From the NCBI RefSeq assembly GCF_014698845.1, contig NZ_JACJTV010000043.1, forward strand, positions 1 to 38,520: DNA of 38,520 nucleotides. The letters run 5' to 3'. The notes beneath the pieces are model-generated. The model made no database searches and was not told the origin of the DNA. It saw only the letters and a program-made list of their open reading frames with translations. The stretch's first letter is position 1. Each line of letters begins with the position of its first letter. The position numbers were made by a program, and so were the translations under genes. The stretch comes from Coleofasciculus sp. FACHB-1120 (GTDB lineage: Bacteria; Cyanobacteriota; Cyanobacteriia; Cyanobacteriales; FACHB-T130). This document shows positions 17,011-24,815 of the stretch, piece by piece.

Positions 17011-17450
17011 GAGGCTTAATATTCAAACTTCAAGGAGATTCATCCTTATCATGCACCACGCAAAGCGTTAGAACAAAAGATGCATTTTGAGCAGTGATTT
17101 CCATCACATAATCCCCTATTTTGTCCCACTACTTTAGAGGTAGATGCGCGAAGGAAAGAATTGATGCTCTAGAGCGTCCGTATTTTTACTTCATTGAAAC
17201 TTCACAATTTTGCCGCATATTTGCGGAACCATTTGAAGAATCAACCAAGATATGCTCTATTTGGGATAATATTTCTCCGATTATCTCCGATTATAGGAGT
17301 ATAGAGTTGAGATTCCCCCGATCAGGGTGATATCTATGGGTGCATCGAAAGTTCAAGCGTCTACTACACGATAGTTGCAATAGAAATAAACCGAATCCAC
17401 CGAACTGATATAAACTCAGCCCTAGCGTGCTTACGTAGGGGGGCATTGAC
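17011..17450. other. Intergenic region upstream of two divergent genes
   Basis: This 440-bp gap lies between murF (minus) and the 426-residue gene (plus) and should contain both promoters. A 69-codon open frame at 17121-17330 has no ribosome site and no familiar sequence and was not accepted. No strong palindrome was found. Confidence 0.4.
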
Positions 17451-18731
17451 GTGACAACCTGGACAGACTGTTATCATCGGCATACTGGAACTGAAGAGCA
17501 GCAGATTTACGATCATTTGCTCTACTGGGTTCAACATGAATCACCCAGTCGAATGATTGAGCGATTTCGTCAGCTGTTCATGGATGGGTCGGGATACTCG
17601 GAGCCAAAAATCTGGATGGCTCTGGAAAGAATTACGACTTCCAAGCAGGCTGAGCAGGAATTCCGGTTTATTCTTAATCGGTGCTGCCATATTTTGATCA
17701 ATCGCTGGCAGATGCACCCCCATCTCCAAGCGTCTATCCCGGATTTGGTAGACATATTCCAGACCCCCCCGGTCATGGGGACGGTTCGCTCTCGCGGAGC
17801 TAGACGCTTGCGAGAACTGGTGAGGCTTTTCAACCAGACAGAGCAATATCTGACGCTGCGACGGCTAGCTCAGGTGATGAGTCAAGCCGCAGAGGCAACT
17901 GGCAATGGCTCTAAGCCTTTGGGAAGCTTAATTCGTCGGTATCCTTACCTATATGAACATTGCCTGTTGAGTGAAGATAGTTCTTACGAGCATCAGCAAA
18001 CGGTTCGGCAAATTCAATCCCGAATTCAGCGGGGATTTGAAGTTGATTTGTCTCAGTACGTGACTTACCAAGTACGGCGTGCCCAAATGTCTCGTCAGGC
18101 TTGTCCCGACCTACGGGAACGAATTATCCAGCCAGTGACGAATCCAACGTTATTGAGCGATCGCGAACTGGGTGTTGCTCTCAAACAATTTTACGGCAAA
18201 GTAGAAGGCTCCCATACCTACCGGGATCTATCTCAGCGCTTCCTCACCCATACGAGCCAAACGCCGTCCTACAGAGCTTTTAAATGGGATTTATACGAAT
18301 ACCTGACTGCTTCCATTGACCCAGAATTTGGTAAACGTCAGTTTAACGAGCGCTTGTATTCCCAGCTCAAGAACACTCTCCCGAATAGCGATTCCCAAAG
18401 ACCTAGTGAATTCCTGATTGTCCGAACTTGTAGTCAATTATTGAACTTCTTAGTGGTAGAAAGTCCACAGCGACCGAATCACTACGTCTTCGTTGACCTG
18501 ATTACGAACCTGGGGGCGACATTCACAACCGGCTTACTCTTGAAAATAGTGCTGCTGTGCCGCAAGGTCAAGCCGTACTTAGAGAAGCGATTTTCAATTC
18601 TGTTTAACCACTACGAGACTTATGCCAGAGATGGTGTGCCGTGGTTAATCAAATCTCTCGAAAATCTGAATGTAGCTTTAAGCCTACATTTTGGGGATGC
18701 TGATGTTTCCTGCTTGAGCCAAATTTTATAA
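17451..18731 (+). CDS. Conserved hypothetical protein (426 aa), GTG start
   Basis: I do not recognise a named domain. The protein is soluble and mostly helical. It begins (M)TTWTDCYHRHTGTEEQQIYDHL and contains the basic segment VRSRGARRLRELVRLFNQTEQYLTLRRLA (residues about 113-140). A long central part follows, and the C terminus is hydrophobic-helical (HYVFVDLITNLGATFTTGLL, about 345-365). The GTG at 17451 starts the continuous frame. Codon use looks native, and the size and regular composition suggest a genuine cyanobacterial core or near-core gene. It stands alone, with murF divergent and rbp 359 bp downstream. Confidence 0.7.
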   Translation: MTTWTDCYHRHTGTEEQQIYDHLLYWVQHESPSRMIERFRQLFMDGSGYSEPKIWMALERITTSKQAEQEFRFILNRCCHILINRWQMHPHLQASIPDLVDIFQTPPVMGTVRSRGARRLRELVRLFNQTEQYLTLRRLAQVMSQAAEATGNGSKPLGSLIRRYPYLYEHCLLSEDSSYEHQQTVRQIQSRIQRGFEVDLSQYVTYQVRRAQMSRQACPDLRERIIQPVTNPTLLSDRELGVALKQFYGKVEGSHTYRDLSQRFLTHTSQTPSYRAFKWDLYEYLTASIDPEFGKRQFNERLYSQLKNTLPNSDSQRPSEFLIVRTCSQLLNFLVVESPQRPNHYVFVDLITNLGATFTTGLLLKIVLLCRKVKPYLEKRFSILFNHYETYARDGVPWLIKSLENLNVALSLHFGDADVSCLSQIL

Positions 18732-19090
18732 GGAATTGTCATTAATTGCCCCAAGGAAGGCAAGAGGCATTATTTTTTGCTTTTCTAGTTTTTCTTTTTC
18801 TGTTACTGCTACACTTCATCGGTCTATTGCCCCCATTAAGGGGGCTTGAGGGTAGCTGAGGTGTCGTCTCTATGGGTAAAAAATAGTTTTTCCACAATCT
18901 TGTTCACCGGCTTGGTGAAAAGTTAGGACTGGTTAGATTCAGAAAATAAATTTTATGCTAAAATCTTGCTCGTGAATCAGAATCGGCTGTCAGCTTGGTT
19001 ACTCGCGCAGCAAGTTTATCTATGCTGCTGTGTAGGCAAATCGCTCTCCGAAACTGAAGCTTGAAAATATTGAATGGTGGAGATATTTCC
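18732..19090. other. Leader and intergenic region before rbp, with hairpins
   Basis: The gap holds a GCCCCC/GGGGGC hairpin at 18829-18845 and a single TTTTCCACA (DnaA-box form) at 18888-18896. A TTCACC/GGTGAA inverted repeat with a 5-nt spacer lies close after it, at 18903-18919. The promoter and 5' leader of the RNA-binding protein gene must lie here. Related cyanobacterial rbp genes are cold-regulated through their leaders, but no specific element could be assigned. Confidence 0.4.
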
Positions 19091-19408
19091 GTGTCGATAT
19101 ATGTAGGAAACCTATCCTACGAAGTTACGCAAGACGATCTTACCTCTGTCTTTACAGAGTACGGAACTGTTAAACGAGTTCAGCTGCCTACAGATCGAGA
19201 AACGGGGCGTATGCGTGGCTTTGGATTTGTGGAAATGGGAACGGATGCTGAAGAAGAAGCGGCGATTGAAGCCCTCGATGGAGCAGAGTGGATGGGTCGC
19301 ACCCTCAAAGTTAATAAAGCCAAACCCCGTGAAGATAGGGGTGGAGGTCGCAGTCCGGGAGGCCGGGATGGCCAGGGAGGAGGAAACTTTTCTTCCCGAC
19401 GCTATTAA
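19091..19408 (+). CDS. RRM-type RNA-binding protein (Rbp family, glycine-rich tail)
   Basis: The product has one RNA recognition motif of about 80 residues with RNP2 IYVGNLSY at residue 3 and RNP1 RGFGFVEM near 38. A short Gly/Arg-rich tail follows (DRGGGRSPGGRDGQGGG). The GTG at 19091, preceded by GGTGGAG, gives the family N terminus (M)SIYVGNLSYEVTQ and a 105-residue protein. An upstream in-frame start at 19061 would add an unlikely N-terminal extension. Members of this family in Anabaena and other cyanobacteria are often cold-induced and bind RNA. In Anabaena rbpA1 lies directly upstream of rpsU; here the same order is kept but 579 bp separate them. Confidence 0.9.
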   Translation: MSIYVGNLSYEVTQDDLTSVFTEYGTVKRVQLPTDRETGRMRGFGFVEMGTDAEEEAAIEALDGAEWMGRTLKVNKAKPREDRGGGRSPGGRDGQGGGNFSSRRY

Positions 19409-19500
19409 GCTAGGGGCTTAATCATGGCATGTAATTCTCTGCTTGATTTCGGTTAGAGACTAGCAGTGTTAGTGGGTCAAAATTGAGTAAAAATGCGCCC

Positions 19501-19543
19501 AGCATCTTACGACTACACCAGATTAGGTTAGTCGTAAGATGCT
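19501..19543. repeat. Perfect 15-bp inverted repeat downstream of rbp
   Basis: AGCATCTTACGACTA (19501-19515) is the exact reverse complement of 19529-19543, with a 13-nt loop. No T-run follows, so it is not a classical terminator. It could stabilise or process the rbp transcript, or be a small palindromic insertion. Confidence 0.9.
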
Positions 19544-19842
19544 AGGTTCCTCATGGTACAATCAATACTTAGGGCGGCTCAAGTATGCTGCTCACTCGTC
19601 GTTTGGCTGGAGTCATCTCAGGTACTCAGAGCGACTGTATAAGATGGGGCTGCTCCTGGAAGTCCAAGACTGAGTACGCTGGTAGGCTAATCGCACTCGT
19701 CGGGAAAAACAATCAGCAAAAAGCTTTGTACAGCAGCGATATTAAGTCTGTACAACTCCTGTACGCAAATGGTCTGGAGTTAGGTAGGGCAATAGAGACT
19801 GGGCAGCCAAGTCTTTACCCGAAAGTACACCGAGAAGGGAAG
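19544..19842 (+). other. Unassigned region between rbp and rpsU
   Basis: An open frame of 86 codons (19585-19845) starts with ATG but has no ribosome site and no recognisable motif; its sequence is poor in typical protein features. The region may instead be an untranslated leader, an RNA gene or the remains of an insertion. I could not decide from the sequence alone. Confidence 0.25.
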
Positions 19843-19873
19843 TAAGGGCATGGGCATAATCCTTGCCCCTACT
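19843..19873. repeat. Dispersed palindromic repeat, copy 1
   Basis: GTAAGGGCATGGGCATAATCC with TTGCCCCTAC forms an imperfect palindrome between the unassigned region and rpsU. A related copy in the opposite orientation lies at 21848-21876, sharing GTAAGGGCATGGG and GCCCCTAC ends. Confidence 0.75.
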
Positions 19874-19987
19874 CCCATCGCAGGAGGAATGAATGAAAGC
19901 TGCGATCGCTCAAGCGAAGCCATCGATCGTGGATTAAGTTCACACCCGAAAAGCAACTTAATCACCTATACAGAGGAATCATCAAGA

Positions 19988-20170
19988 ATGACCCAAGTGG
20001 TTTTAGGCGAAAATGAGGGAATAGAATCAGCTTTGCGCCGTTTCAAGCGGCAAGTATCCAAGGCTGGAATCTTAGCAGATTTTAGATATCGGCGGCATTT
20101 TGAAACTCCCATAGAGAAGCGCAAGCGTAAGGCAACTGCCGCCCGCCGCAAGAAAAGACGTTTTGGGTAA
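19988..20170 (+). CDS. rpsU: 30S ribosomal protein S21
   Basis: S21 is a small-subunit protein involved in initiation complex formation. The 60-residue product [20 protein letters not shown]... with the basic tail [16 protein letters not shown] has full family length. The ATG at 19988 is preceded by AGAGGAAT at acceptable distance. The frame remains open upstream, but the extra residues do not belong to S21. It follows rbp on the same strand, an arrangement known from Anabaena, and ends 41 bp from the convergent pth. Confidence 0.95.
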   Translation: MTQVVLGENEGIESALRRFKRQVSKAGILADFRYRRHFETPIEKRKRKATAARRKKRRFG

Positions 20171-20211
20171 CAAAAGTGAGTTGCCCTGGCGTGCTACCAC
20201 TACAGCATCAG

Positions 20212-20859
20212 CTAGGGCGCTTCCTTAGATTCTTTATTTGCCATAACACTACGGCTATTGTAAAGACTCATAGATTTCTCAAACCCTTGTTTGAGGCTCA
20301 ACTCGACCGCTTCAACCACGAGTTGCATGACATCAGCCAAAGCTTTACTTTCATCAGGGGAAAACCGACCTAAGACGTGGGAAACCGTGTCCTGTTCTAC
20401 TTTGGTTTTGCCGATGCCAATCCGCAATCGAGGGAAATTTTGAGTACCGAGATGAGCGATCGCAGACTTCATCCCATTATGTCCCCCAGCCGAACCAGAA
20501 AGACGCAAGCGAATCTTTCCTAGCGGCAAATCCATATCGTCATAAATTACTAGGACAGACTCTGGCGGCAGTTTATACCAATCCGTCACCGCGCGAATCG
20601 CCTGTCCGGAGAGATTCATATAAGTAAGGGGTTTGAGCAACCGCACCTTGTCTCCGTGTAGTCCGCGTCCCTCCCCAAACTCCCCCTGGAACTTGCGATT
20701 TTCACTCTTGGAAATTTGCCAGGAACGCGCTAAGGCATCAATCACTTCAAACCCGATGTTGTGTCGCGTCTTTTCGTATTTGGGTTCTGGATTCCCCAAA
20801 CCAACGATTAGCTGGGGAATCACTAAAGTAGATGTTGCCTTTCCGTTGTCAGTGGTCAT
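20212..20859 (-). CDS. pth: Peptidyl-tRNA hydrolase
   Basis: Pth releases tRNA from peptidyl-tRNA that has dropped off ribosomes. Family motifs are LIVGLGNPEPKYEKTRHNIGF (with the catalytic His), KPLTYMNLSG, VIYDDMDLPLGKIRLR and SAGGHNGMKS. The frame is open to a GTG at 20901, but the first residues (SNNRQLIMDNQKMTTDNGK) come from DNA resembling cyanobacterial TGACAACTGA-type intergenic repeats. The ATG at 20859 is used here; a GTG at 20823, just before IPQLIVGLG, is also possible. It is followed at 41 bp by convergent rpsU and lies downstream of hemJ on the same strand. Confidence 0.93.
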   Translation of the reverse strand: MTTDNGKATSTLVIPQLIVGLGNPEPKYEKTRHNIGFEVIDALARSWQISKSENRKFQGEFGEGRGLHGDKVRLLKPLTYMNLSGQAIRAVTDWYKLPPESVLVIYDDMDLPLGKIRLRLSGSAGGHNGMKSAIAHLGTQNFPRLRIGIGKTKVEQDTVSHVLGRFSPDESKALADVMQLVVEAVELSLKQGFEKSMSLYNSRSVMANKESKEAP

Positions 20860-20942
20860 TTTTTGATTGTCCATGATCAATTGTCGATTATTACTAACCA
20901 CTAACCTGGGTCAAGCAAATTAAGAAGTGATCGCTAACTTCG

Positions 20943-21530
20943 TCAGATTACTTGTTGAGCCTCTTCTTGGGGAACAGAAGCTATGAGTTTTTCTTGGTCG
21001 CGCTTACGCTTTTTCGCATAAAGCTGAATGGTCGCTGCCATCGTCACAATCAGCCCAACAACGAGCCAAGTGGTAATGTCTGTAGGTAGGCTATTCTTAA
21101 ACACAGCTAGCAAAACAATCACCACTAAAAGTAACGTCGGCGCTTCATTCAAAGCGCGTAACTGCTGACTATTCCAGGTGCATCGGTCTTCGGCTAACTG
21201 TTTGATGAGACGACCACAGTAATGATGGTAGCCAATCAAAACAGCTACCAGACTGAGTTTGATATGCAACCAACTCTCTTGTAGCACTTCAGTCTCAGTA
21301 CTGACCAGACCAATTGCCATCGCTACCGTCACAATCATGCCCGGTGTCGTGATGATGCTATAAAGGCGTTTTTCCATAATCTGATACTGATTCTTCAGAA
21401 TCGTTTGGGCAGGTTCTGGCTGCTCTGAAGCCTCTACGTGATAGATAAATAAACGTACCAGGTAGAACAAGCCTGCAAACCAAACCACAAAGCCGACAAT
21501 GTGAAAAGCCTTAAACCAGGAATAAGCCAT
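20943..21530 (-). CDS. hemJ: Protoporphyrinogen IX oxidase HemJ
   Basis: HemJ oxidises protoporphyrinogen IX to protoporphyrin IX in heme and chlorophyll synthesis, in the membrane. The 195-residue product closely resembles Synechocystis Slr1790. Matching parts are WFKAFHIVGFVVWFAGLFYL at the N terminus, MEKRLYSIITTPGMIVTVAMA, LHIKLSLVAVLIGYHHYCGR, LRALNEAPTLLLVVIVLLAVF, and the closing IQLYAKKRKRD. Four to five hydrophobic spans are visible. The ATG at 21530 is preferred over a TTG one codon upstream. It probably shares a transcript with the upstream DUF2811 gene (65-bp gap) and with pth. Confidence 0.95.
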   Translation of the reverse strand: MAYSWFKAFHIVGFVVWFAGLFYLVRLFIYHVEASEQPEPAQTILKNQYQIMEKRLYSIITTPGMIVTVAMAIGLVSTETEVLQESWLHIKLSLVAVLIGYHHYCGRLIKQLAEDRCTWNSQQLRALNEAPTLLLVVIVLLAVFKNSLPTDITTWLVVGLIVTMAATIQLYAKKRKRDQEKLIASVPQEEAQQVI

Positions 21531-21598
21531 CAATCGTGTCCTCTACAGTCAAACTCTGTAAGATCAACAAGTTTTTGTAAGGGTAGCAGAGCAATTTC

Positions 21599-21823
21599 TC
21601 AAACTGAGTGCTGGAAGAGAGTTTCCAGATAGACCCGTGCTGCTTTGCGATAACTCCGCGAAGCTTCTGGGGTGCTGCCATTACCATTTTGCAGCAAGAA
21701 CAGCGACAGCGCTGCGGCAAATACCCGGTCTTGATCCCAATCGGGATGAGTTTCTAGGTAATTTTTGAGAGATTCGTGTAGGTCTTCGGGAATTTCTGCC
21801 AAGATACTGATATTTGTGTTCAT
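21599..21823 (-). CDS. DUF2811 family small protein (74 aa)
   Basis: The product MNTNISILAEIPEDLHESLK... matches the DUF2811 pattern, including ETHPDWDQDRVFAAALSLFLLQNG. It is small and helical, restricted mainly to cyanobacteria as far as I recall, and of unknown function. The ATG at 21823 is followed by a continuous family-like sequence. It is the first gene of the DUF2811-hemJ-pth run, and its promoter must lie in the repeat-rich gap upstream. Confidence 0.85.
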   Translation of the reverse strand: MNTNISILAEIPEDLHESLKNYLETHPDWDQDRVFAAALSLFLLQNGNGSTPEASRSYRKAARVYLETLFQHSV

Positions 21824-21847
21824 AGAATTCCTTTGCGTTGTCTATGG

Positions 21848-21876
21848 GTAGGGGCGCAACAGCCCCATGCCCTTAC
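21848..21876. repeat. Dispersed palindromic repeat, copy 2
   Basis: GTAGGGGCGCAACAGCCCC plus ATGCCCTTAC is an imperfect palindrome. It is the inverted counterpart of the copy at 19843-19873, and is located just upstream of the DUF2811 gene start. Confidence 0.75.
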
Positions 21877-22123
21877 AAGAGCCAGTTTTACAGTTGCCAA
21901 TCACACTGACCGTCGCATCATTGTCTGCTGAGAGGGGGTGGGGTTGTCAATGCTGCGAAATATTACAAGCGGGTGTCTCTCTAAAAAATATTCACGAGGT
22001 AATCAGCTTTTTAGGCATATTTCTGTTACTTGTCTTTACAAAAACTCGGTTGCCCTCGACGGAGCCACTGTCTTTTAGAAAATCCCCAATAGAACAGCAA
22101 AACCCGATCTGAGTGTTCAACCC

Positions 22124-22197
22124 TGTGGAAAAGGTCAAAGAACCTGTGGAAAAAGTTGAACGCCTTTGTGGAAAGGCTGGGGAATCGGTGGGGAAAA
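22124..22197 (-). promoter_or_regulatory. Phased cluster of DnaA-box-like sequences, candidate origin or DnaA site
   Basis: Four same-orientation 9-mers occur: TGTGGAAAA at 22124 and 22145, TGTGGAAAG at 22167 and TGGGGAAAA at 22189. On the minus strand the first two read TTTTCCACA, the consensus cyanobacterial DnaA box. Spacing is 21, 22 and 22 bp, about two helical turns. The flanking bases are also partly repeated. An AT-rich segment lies just to the right (22258-22330), with GGTTAAAA/TTTTAACC inverted repeats. This resembles a replication origin or a DnaA-regulated site, but no dnaA or dnaN gene is nearby. Confidence 0.45.
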
Positions 22198-22257
22198 GTT
22201 GGGTGAAAGATAAGAATTGCAAAGTGCTAGTCGCTAACAGCGAATATTCAGTTATGG

Positions 22258-22330
22258 GTTGAAATTTTGATATTTTAAAACCTTGGCAGGTTAAAATTAA
22301 ACGTTTTAACCCGATTCCAACCTTTTAACC
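22258..22330. other. AT-rich segment with GGTTAAAA/TTTTAACC repeats
   Basis: This stretch is rich in A and T. It contains GGTTAAAA at about 22289 and TTTTAACC at about 22304, forming an imperfect palindrome, with another TTTTAACC at 22322. It lies between the DnaA-box-like cluster and the stop of the HD-GYP gene and could be an unwinding element if the cluster is an origin. Confidence 0.4.
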
Positions 22331-22353
22331 TTCTAAATGGCTCTCCTACGGAC

Positions 22354-24021
22354 TCAGTCGGCTGAATGAGCTGGAACTGAGAGGGAATGTCCTAAAGCAG
22401 CAAAGACTTGGCGTTGCTCAAATAGGGTCACGAGGTCGCTGTTGATTTTGTTTTTGGCGGCTTCTGCTTTGAGGATTTTCAGGGCGGTTTCTACGGGCAA
22501 GCGGCGCTTATAGGGGCGATCGCTTGCAGTCAGAGCGTCATAAATATCCGCAATTGTCAAGATTTGAGACTGAATAGGAATGGCTTCCTGTTTCAAGCCT
22601 TGAGGGTAGCCACTACCATCGAGTTTTTCGTGATGCCCTGCGGCAATCACGGGAACATCTTTGAGGTGTTTCGTCCAGGGTAGTCGGTTGAGAAATTCAA
22701 AGGTGTGGGTGACGTGCGCTTGGATGATTAAACGCTCTTCGTTTGTCAGGTTGCCTTGTGGCACCATCAGCTGAGCCATCTCTGTCGGTGAGAGGAGAGG
22801 CTTGATCTGCCCATCCACATCTTGATACGTGTAGCTAGATATCTCTTGGAGTCTTTCTGGAAGCTCTTGGGCGAGAATGTGGGGTTCGTTCGCCTCTAGT
22901 AGAAGATGCCAATATTCATTGAGTTGAGCGATCGCATCCTCTAATTGGCTATCTAATTGTTGTAGCTGCTGGCAATGGGAACAGACGACTTGGGAATCTT
23001 TATGTTGGTGGCTGGGATGCTCCAGTAAATACTTAAATTTAGTCTGGGCGCATTCCATTTCCAGAGTTCGTTGAGCCACCGCAAAGCGGTTACGAATCAC
23101 TTCTACCTGAGATGGGTAGAGTTTTTTCTGCTTTCCCAAAATGGCTTCGGGTGTACTGACTTTGCCAAAATCATGTAACAGTGCGGCGTAGCGAATTTCT
23201 TGAATTTGGCGTTCGTTAAAATAAATCGACCGCAATGCTCCGGTGGTAATTGTACTAGCTTCCTGCGACAGACGCACCACTAAGTTGGCAACTCGTTCAG
23301 AATGCCCAGAGGTTGTGGGATCTCGCGTTTCAATAATCTGGACAGAAGCTTTAACAAAGCCTTCAAATAGATTTTCAATGCTTTCTTGTAGCTGATTGCG
23401 TTCGATCGAGATCGCCGCCTGAGAAGCCAGCGATCGCACAACTCGCTCTTCCCAAGCAGAATAAGGCTGGGTAACATCCAGCACATTCTCAGGCGCGATG
23501 ATTGCATCACGACTCACCTTGCGATTAATTAGCTGAAGCACCCCAATAATTTCCCCTTCACCGTCTTGCATGGGTAGCACTAAGACGGAGCGAGTATGGT
23601 AAGGAATCGAGCTGTCAAAACTGCGATCCAACTGGTAGGGAACATCCAGGGGTAAATTATAAGCATCTGGCAAATTTAGGCTTTCACCTGTCAGCGCCAC
23701 ATACCCTGCCAGACTTTTCGGAGTCAATGGCATCGAAAACTCTCGAAAGGAATCGCTGCATTGAGAATCATTTTGCGCGACCTTAAACACCAACTTGGGA
23801 GTGCCACTACTTCGCTCTACTAAATAAACACTCCCCGCATCGCTACAAGTAATTTCCCGACTCTTCGATAAAATCAGATTCAGTAATTCTTTTAAATTAT
23901 GACTGCTCGAAAGCGCTGTCCCGATTGCCAAAAGTTGCTCAATAAGTTCTGCTGGCTCTTTGATGTCCGGAAGCCACACTTGGCTCTTCGCTGTGATTAT
24001 CTGGCAAGGGGAGACAGTCAT
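22354..24021 (-). CDS. GAF and HD-GYP domain protein, probable cyclic-dinucleotide phosphodiesterase
   Basis: Using the ATG at 24021 the protein has 555 residues. A GTG at 24102 would add 27 residues of unusual sequence. A GAF domain (about 30-210) precedes an HD domain with GHSERV, LLHDFGK (about 282-287) and the HD-GYP signature HHEKLDGSGYP (about 463-473), then ADIYDALTASDRPYK. Intact signature residues suggest cyclic-di-GMP hydrolysis. Unusually, about 110 residues separate the HD motif region from the usual LTxEE...H segment. This part includes HPSHQH, a CSHC pair and a helical stretch, so the domain carries an insertion. No diguanylate cyclase is adjacent. Confidence 0.88.
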   Translation of the reverse strand: MTVSPCQIITAKSQVWLPDIKEPAELIEQLLAIGTALSSSHNLKELLNLILSKSREITCSDAGSVYLVERSSGTPKLVFKVAQNDSQCSDSFREFSMPLTPKSLAGYVALTGESLNLPDAYNLPLDVPYQLDRSFDSSIPYHTRSVLVLPMQDGEGEIIGVLQLINRKVSRDAIIAPENVLDVTQPYSAWEERVVRSLASQAAISIERNQLQESIENLFEGFVKASVQIIETRDPTTSGHSERVANLVVRLSQEASTITTGALRSIYFNERQIQEIRYAALLHDFGKVSTPEAILGKQKKLYPSQVEVIRNRFAVAQRTLEMECAQTKFKYLLEHPSHQHKDSQVVCSHCQQLQQLDSQLEDAIAQLNEYWHLLLEANEPHILAQELPERLQEISSYTYQDVDGQIKPLLSPTEMAQLMVPQGNLTNEERLIIQAHVTHTFEFLNRLPWTKHLKDVPVIAAGHHEKLDGSGYPQGLKQEAIPIQSQILTIADIYDALTASDRPYKRRLPVETALKILKAEAAKNKINSDLVTLFEQRQVFAALGHSLSVPAHSAD

Positions 24022-24555
24022 AAGTATGCACCGTTTGATTACACGTAAGCTGGATGGTGGCTGCTTAAATATAGGTTTCCAAAAAAGCAACTCAGGCACC
24101 ACAGAGCAGGAATACCGGGTTTATCTTTGCCGCCGGTAATGCCCCTCGCTCAACTAGGAGTATCTCAACTCTAGTTTTTGGAGCGAACCTCTCTATCACT
24201 ATCATCTGCTATTTCTACTCAGCTCAAAATATAGATTTTAAAGAAAAGATAAAGTTAGCAAGATTTGCGACGAACTCAGAAGTATAGTTTGTCTTGAAAG
24301 TTACTGACAAGGCTGTTGGTAAGGCTAAATACCGTCTTTTTAAGCTGTCAACCTTCTCGCAGACTTCATGGATTCTTCATAATTTATATTTAAAAATTTA
24401 CACATTTTGCTGAGTCCTAAATGATAATTTCCCGCCAATTTGGCGTATCAGTCATCGGCATTTTTATGGATTTGTTTAAATAACTTTGGGAGGATGCGCT
24501 CTGAGTTAGTCAGAATCAAGCTCATCCTGCTTTGAAATAAAAATTTGTGACGGTG
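24022..24555. other. Intergenic region upstream of the HD-GYP gene
   Basis: No gene was recognised. The region is AT-rich at about 24380-24480 and should carry the promoter of the leftward HD-GYP gene. Confidence 0.4.
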
Positions 24556-24711
24556 ATGGGCGAGAAAGCCCCAAGAGAAAAAATTCTCAGGACAAATCTT
24601 TTCAACAGTGCGATCACTGTAACAATGGTTACAATTCCCCTAGTAGTTGTGCGTCTGATTGGGTACAGCACTCCTCAAGGATTCCTAAAAGCGAGATCCC
24701 CGGCTTTTTAA
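24556..24711 (+). CDS. Possible small membrane protein (51 aa)
   Basis: An ATG frame encodes 51 residues starting MGEKAPREKILRTNLFNSA, followed by a hydrophobic run ITVTMVTIPLVVVRLIGY (about 20-37) that could be one membrane span. The C terminus (LKARSPAF) runs into a palindromic repeat and stops inside it. There is no clear ribosome site. It could be a real small gene, a gene truncated by the repeat, or chance. The amphipathic start and single clean hydrophobic run are the only arguments for coding. Confidence 0.3.
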   Translation: MGEKAPREKILRTNLFNSAITVTMVTIPLVVVRLIGYSTPQGFLKARSPAF

Positions 24712-24726
24712 AAAAGTCGGGGATCT
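24694..24726. repeat. 16-bp inverted repeat of AGATCCCCGACTTTTT type
   Basis: AGATCCCCGGCTTTTT at 24694-24709 pairs with 24711-24726 with one G-T pair and essentially no loop. This is a palindromic element type common in cyanobacterial intergenic DNA. It overlaps the end of the possible 51-residue frame. Confidence 0.85.
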
Positions 24727-24815
24727 GAAGCTCACATCTTGCTCCGGGTGGTTGAAACCGCACCGCGACAGCAAGCACTCCAACAAAACTAGATAAACGA
24801 AACTAAATAAGAGTT

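Noticed and set aside
17121-17330. 69-codon plus-strand frame
   Set aside because: It has no ribosome site, no familiar motif and lies in a divergent promoter region.
18888-18896. Single TTTTCCACA upstream of rbp as an origin
   Set aside because: An isolated match is expected by chance; no cluster is present there.
19585-19845. 86-codon frame between rbp and rpsU
   Set aside because: It has no ribosome site or motif and unlikely composition; kept only as part of an unassigned region.
22113-22262. GTG frame reading the DnaA-box-like repeats as PVEKVKEPVEKVE peptides
   Set aside because: It has no ribosome site, is short and bounded by a stop just upstream; the phased 9-mers are a better explanation.
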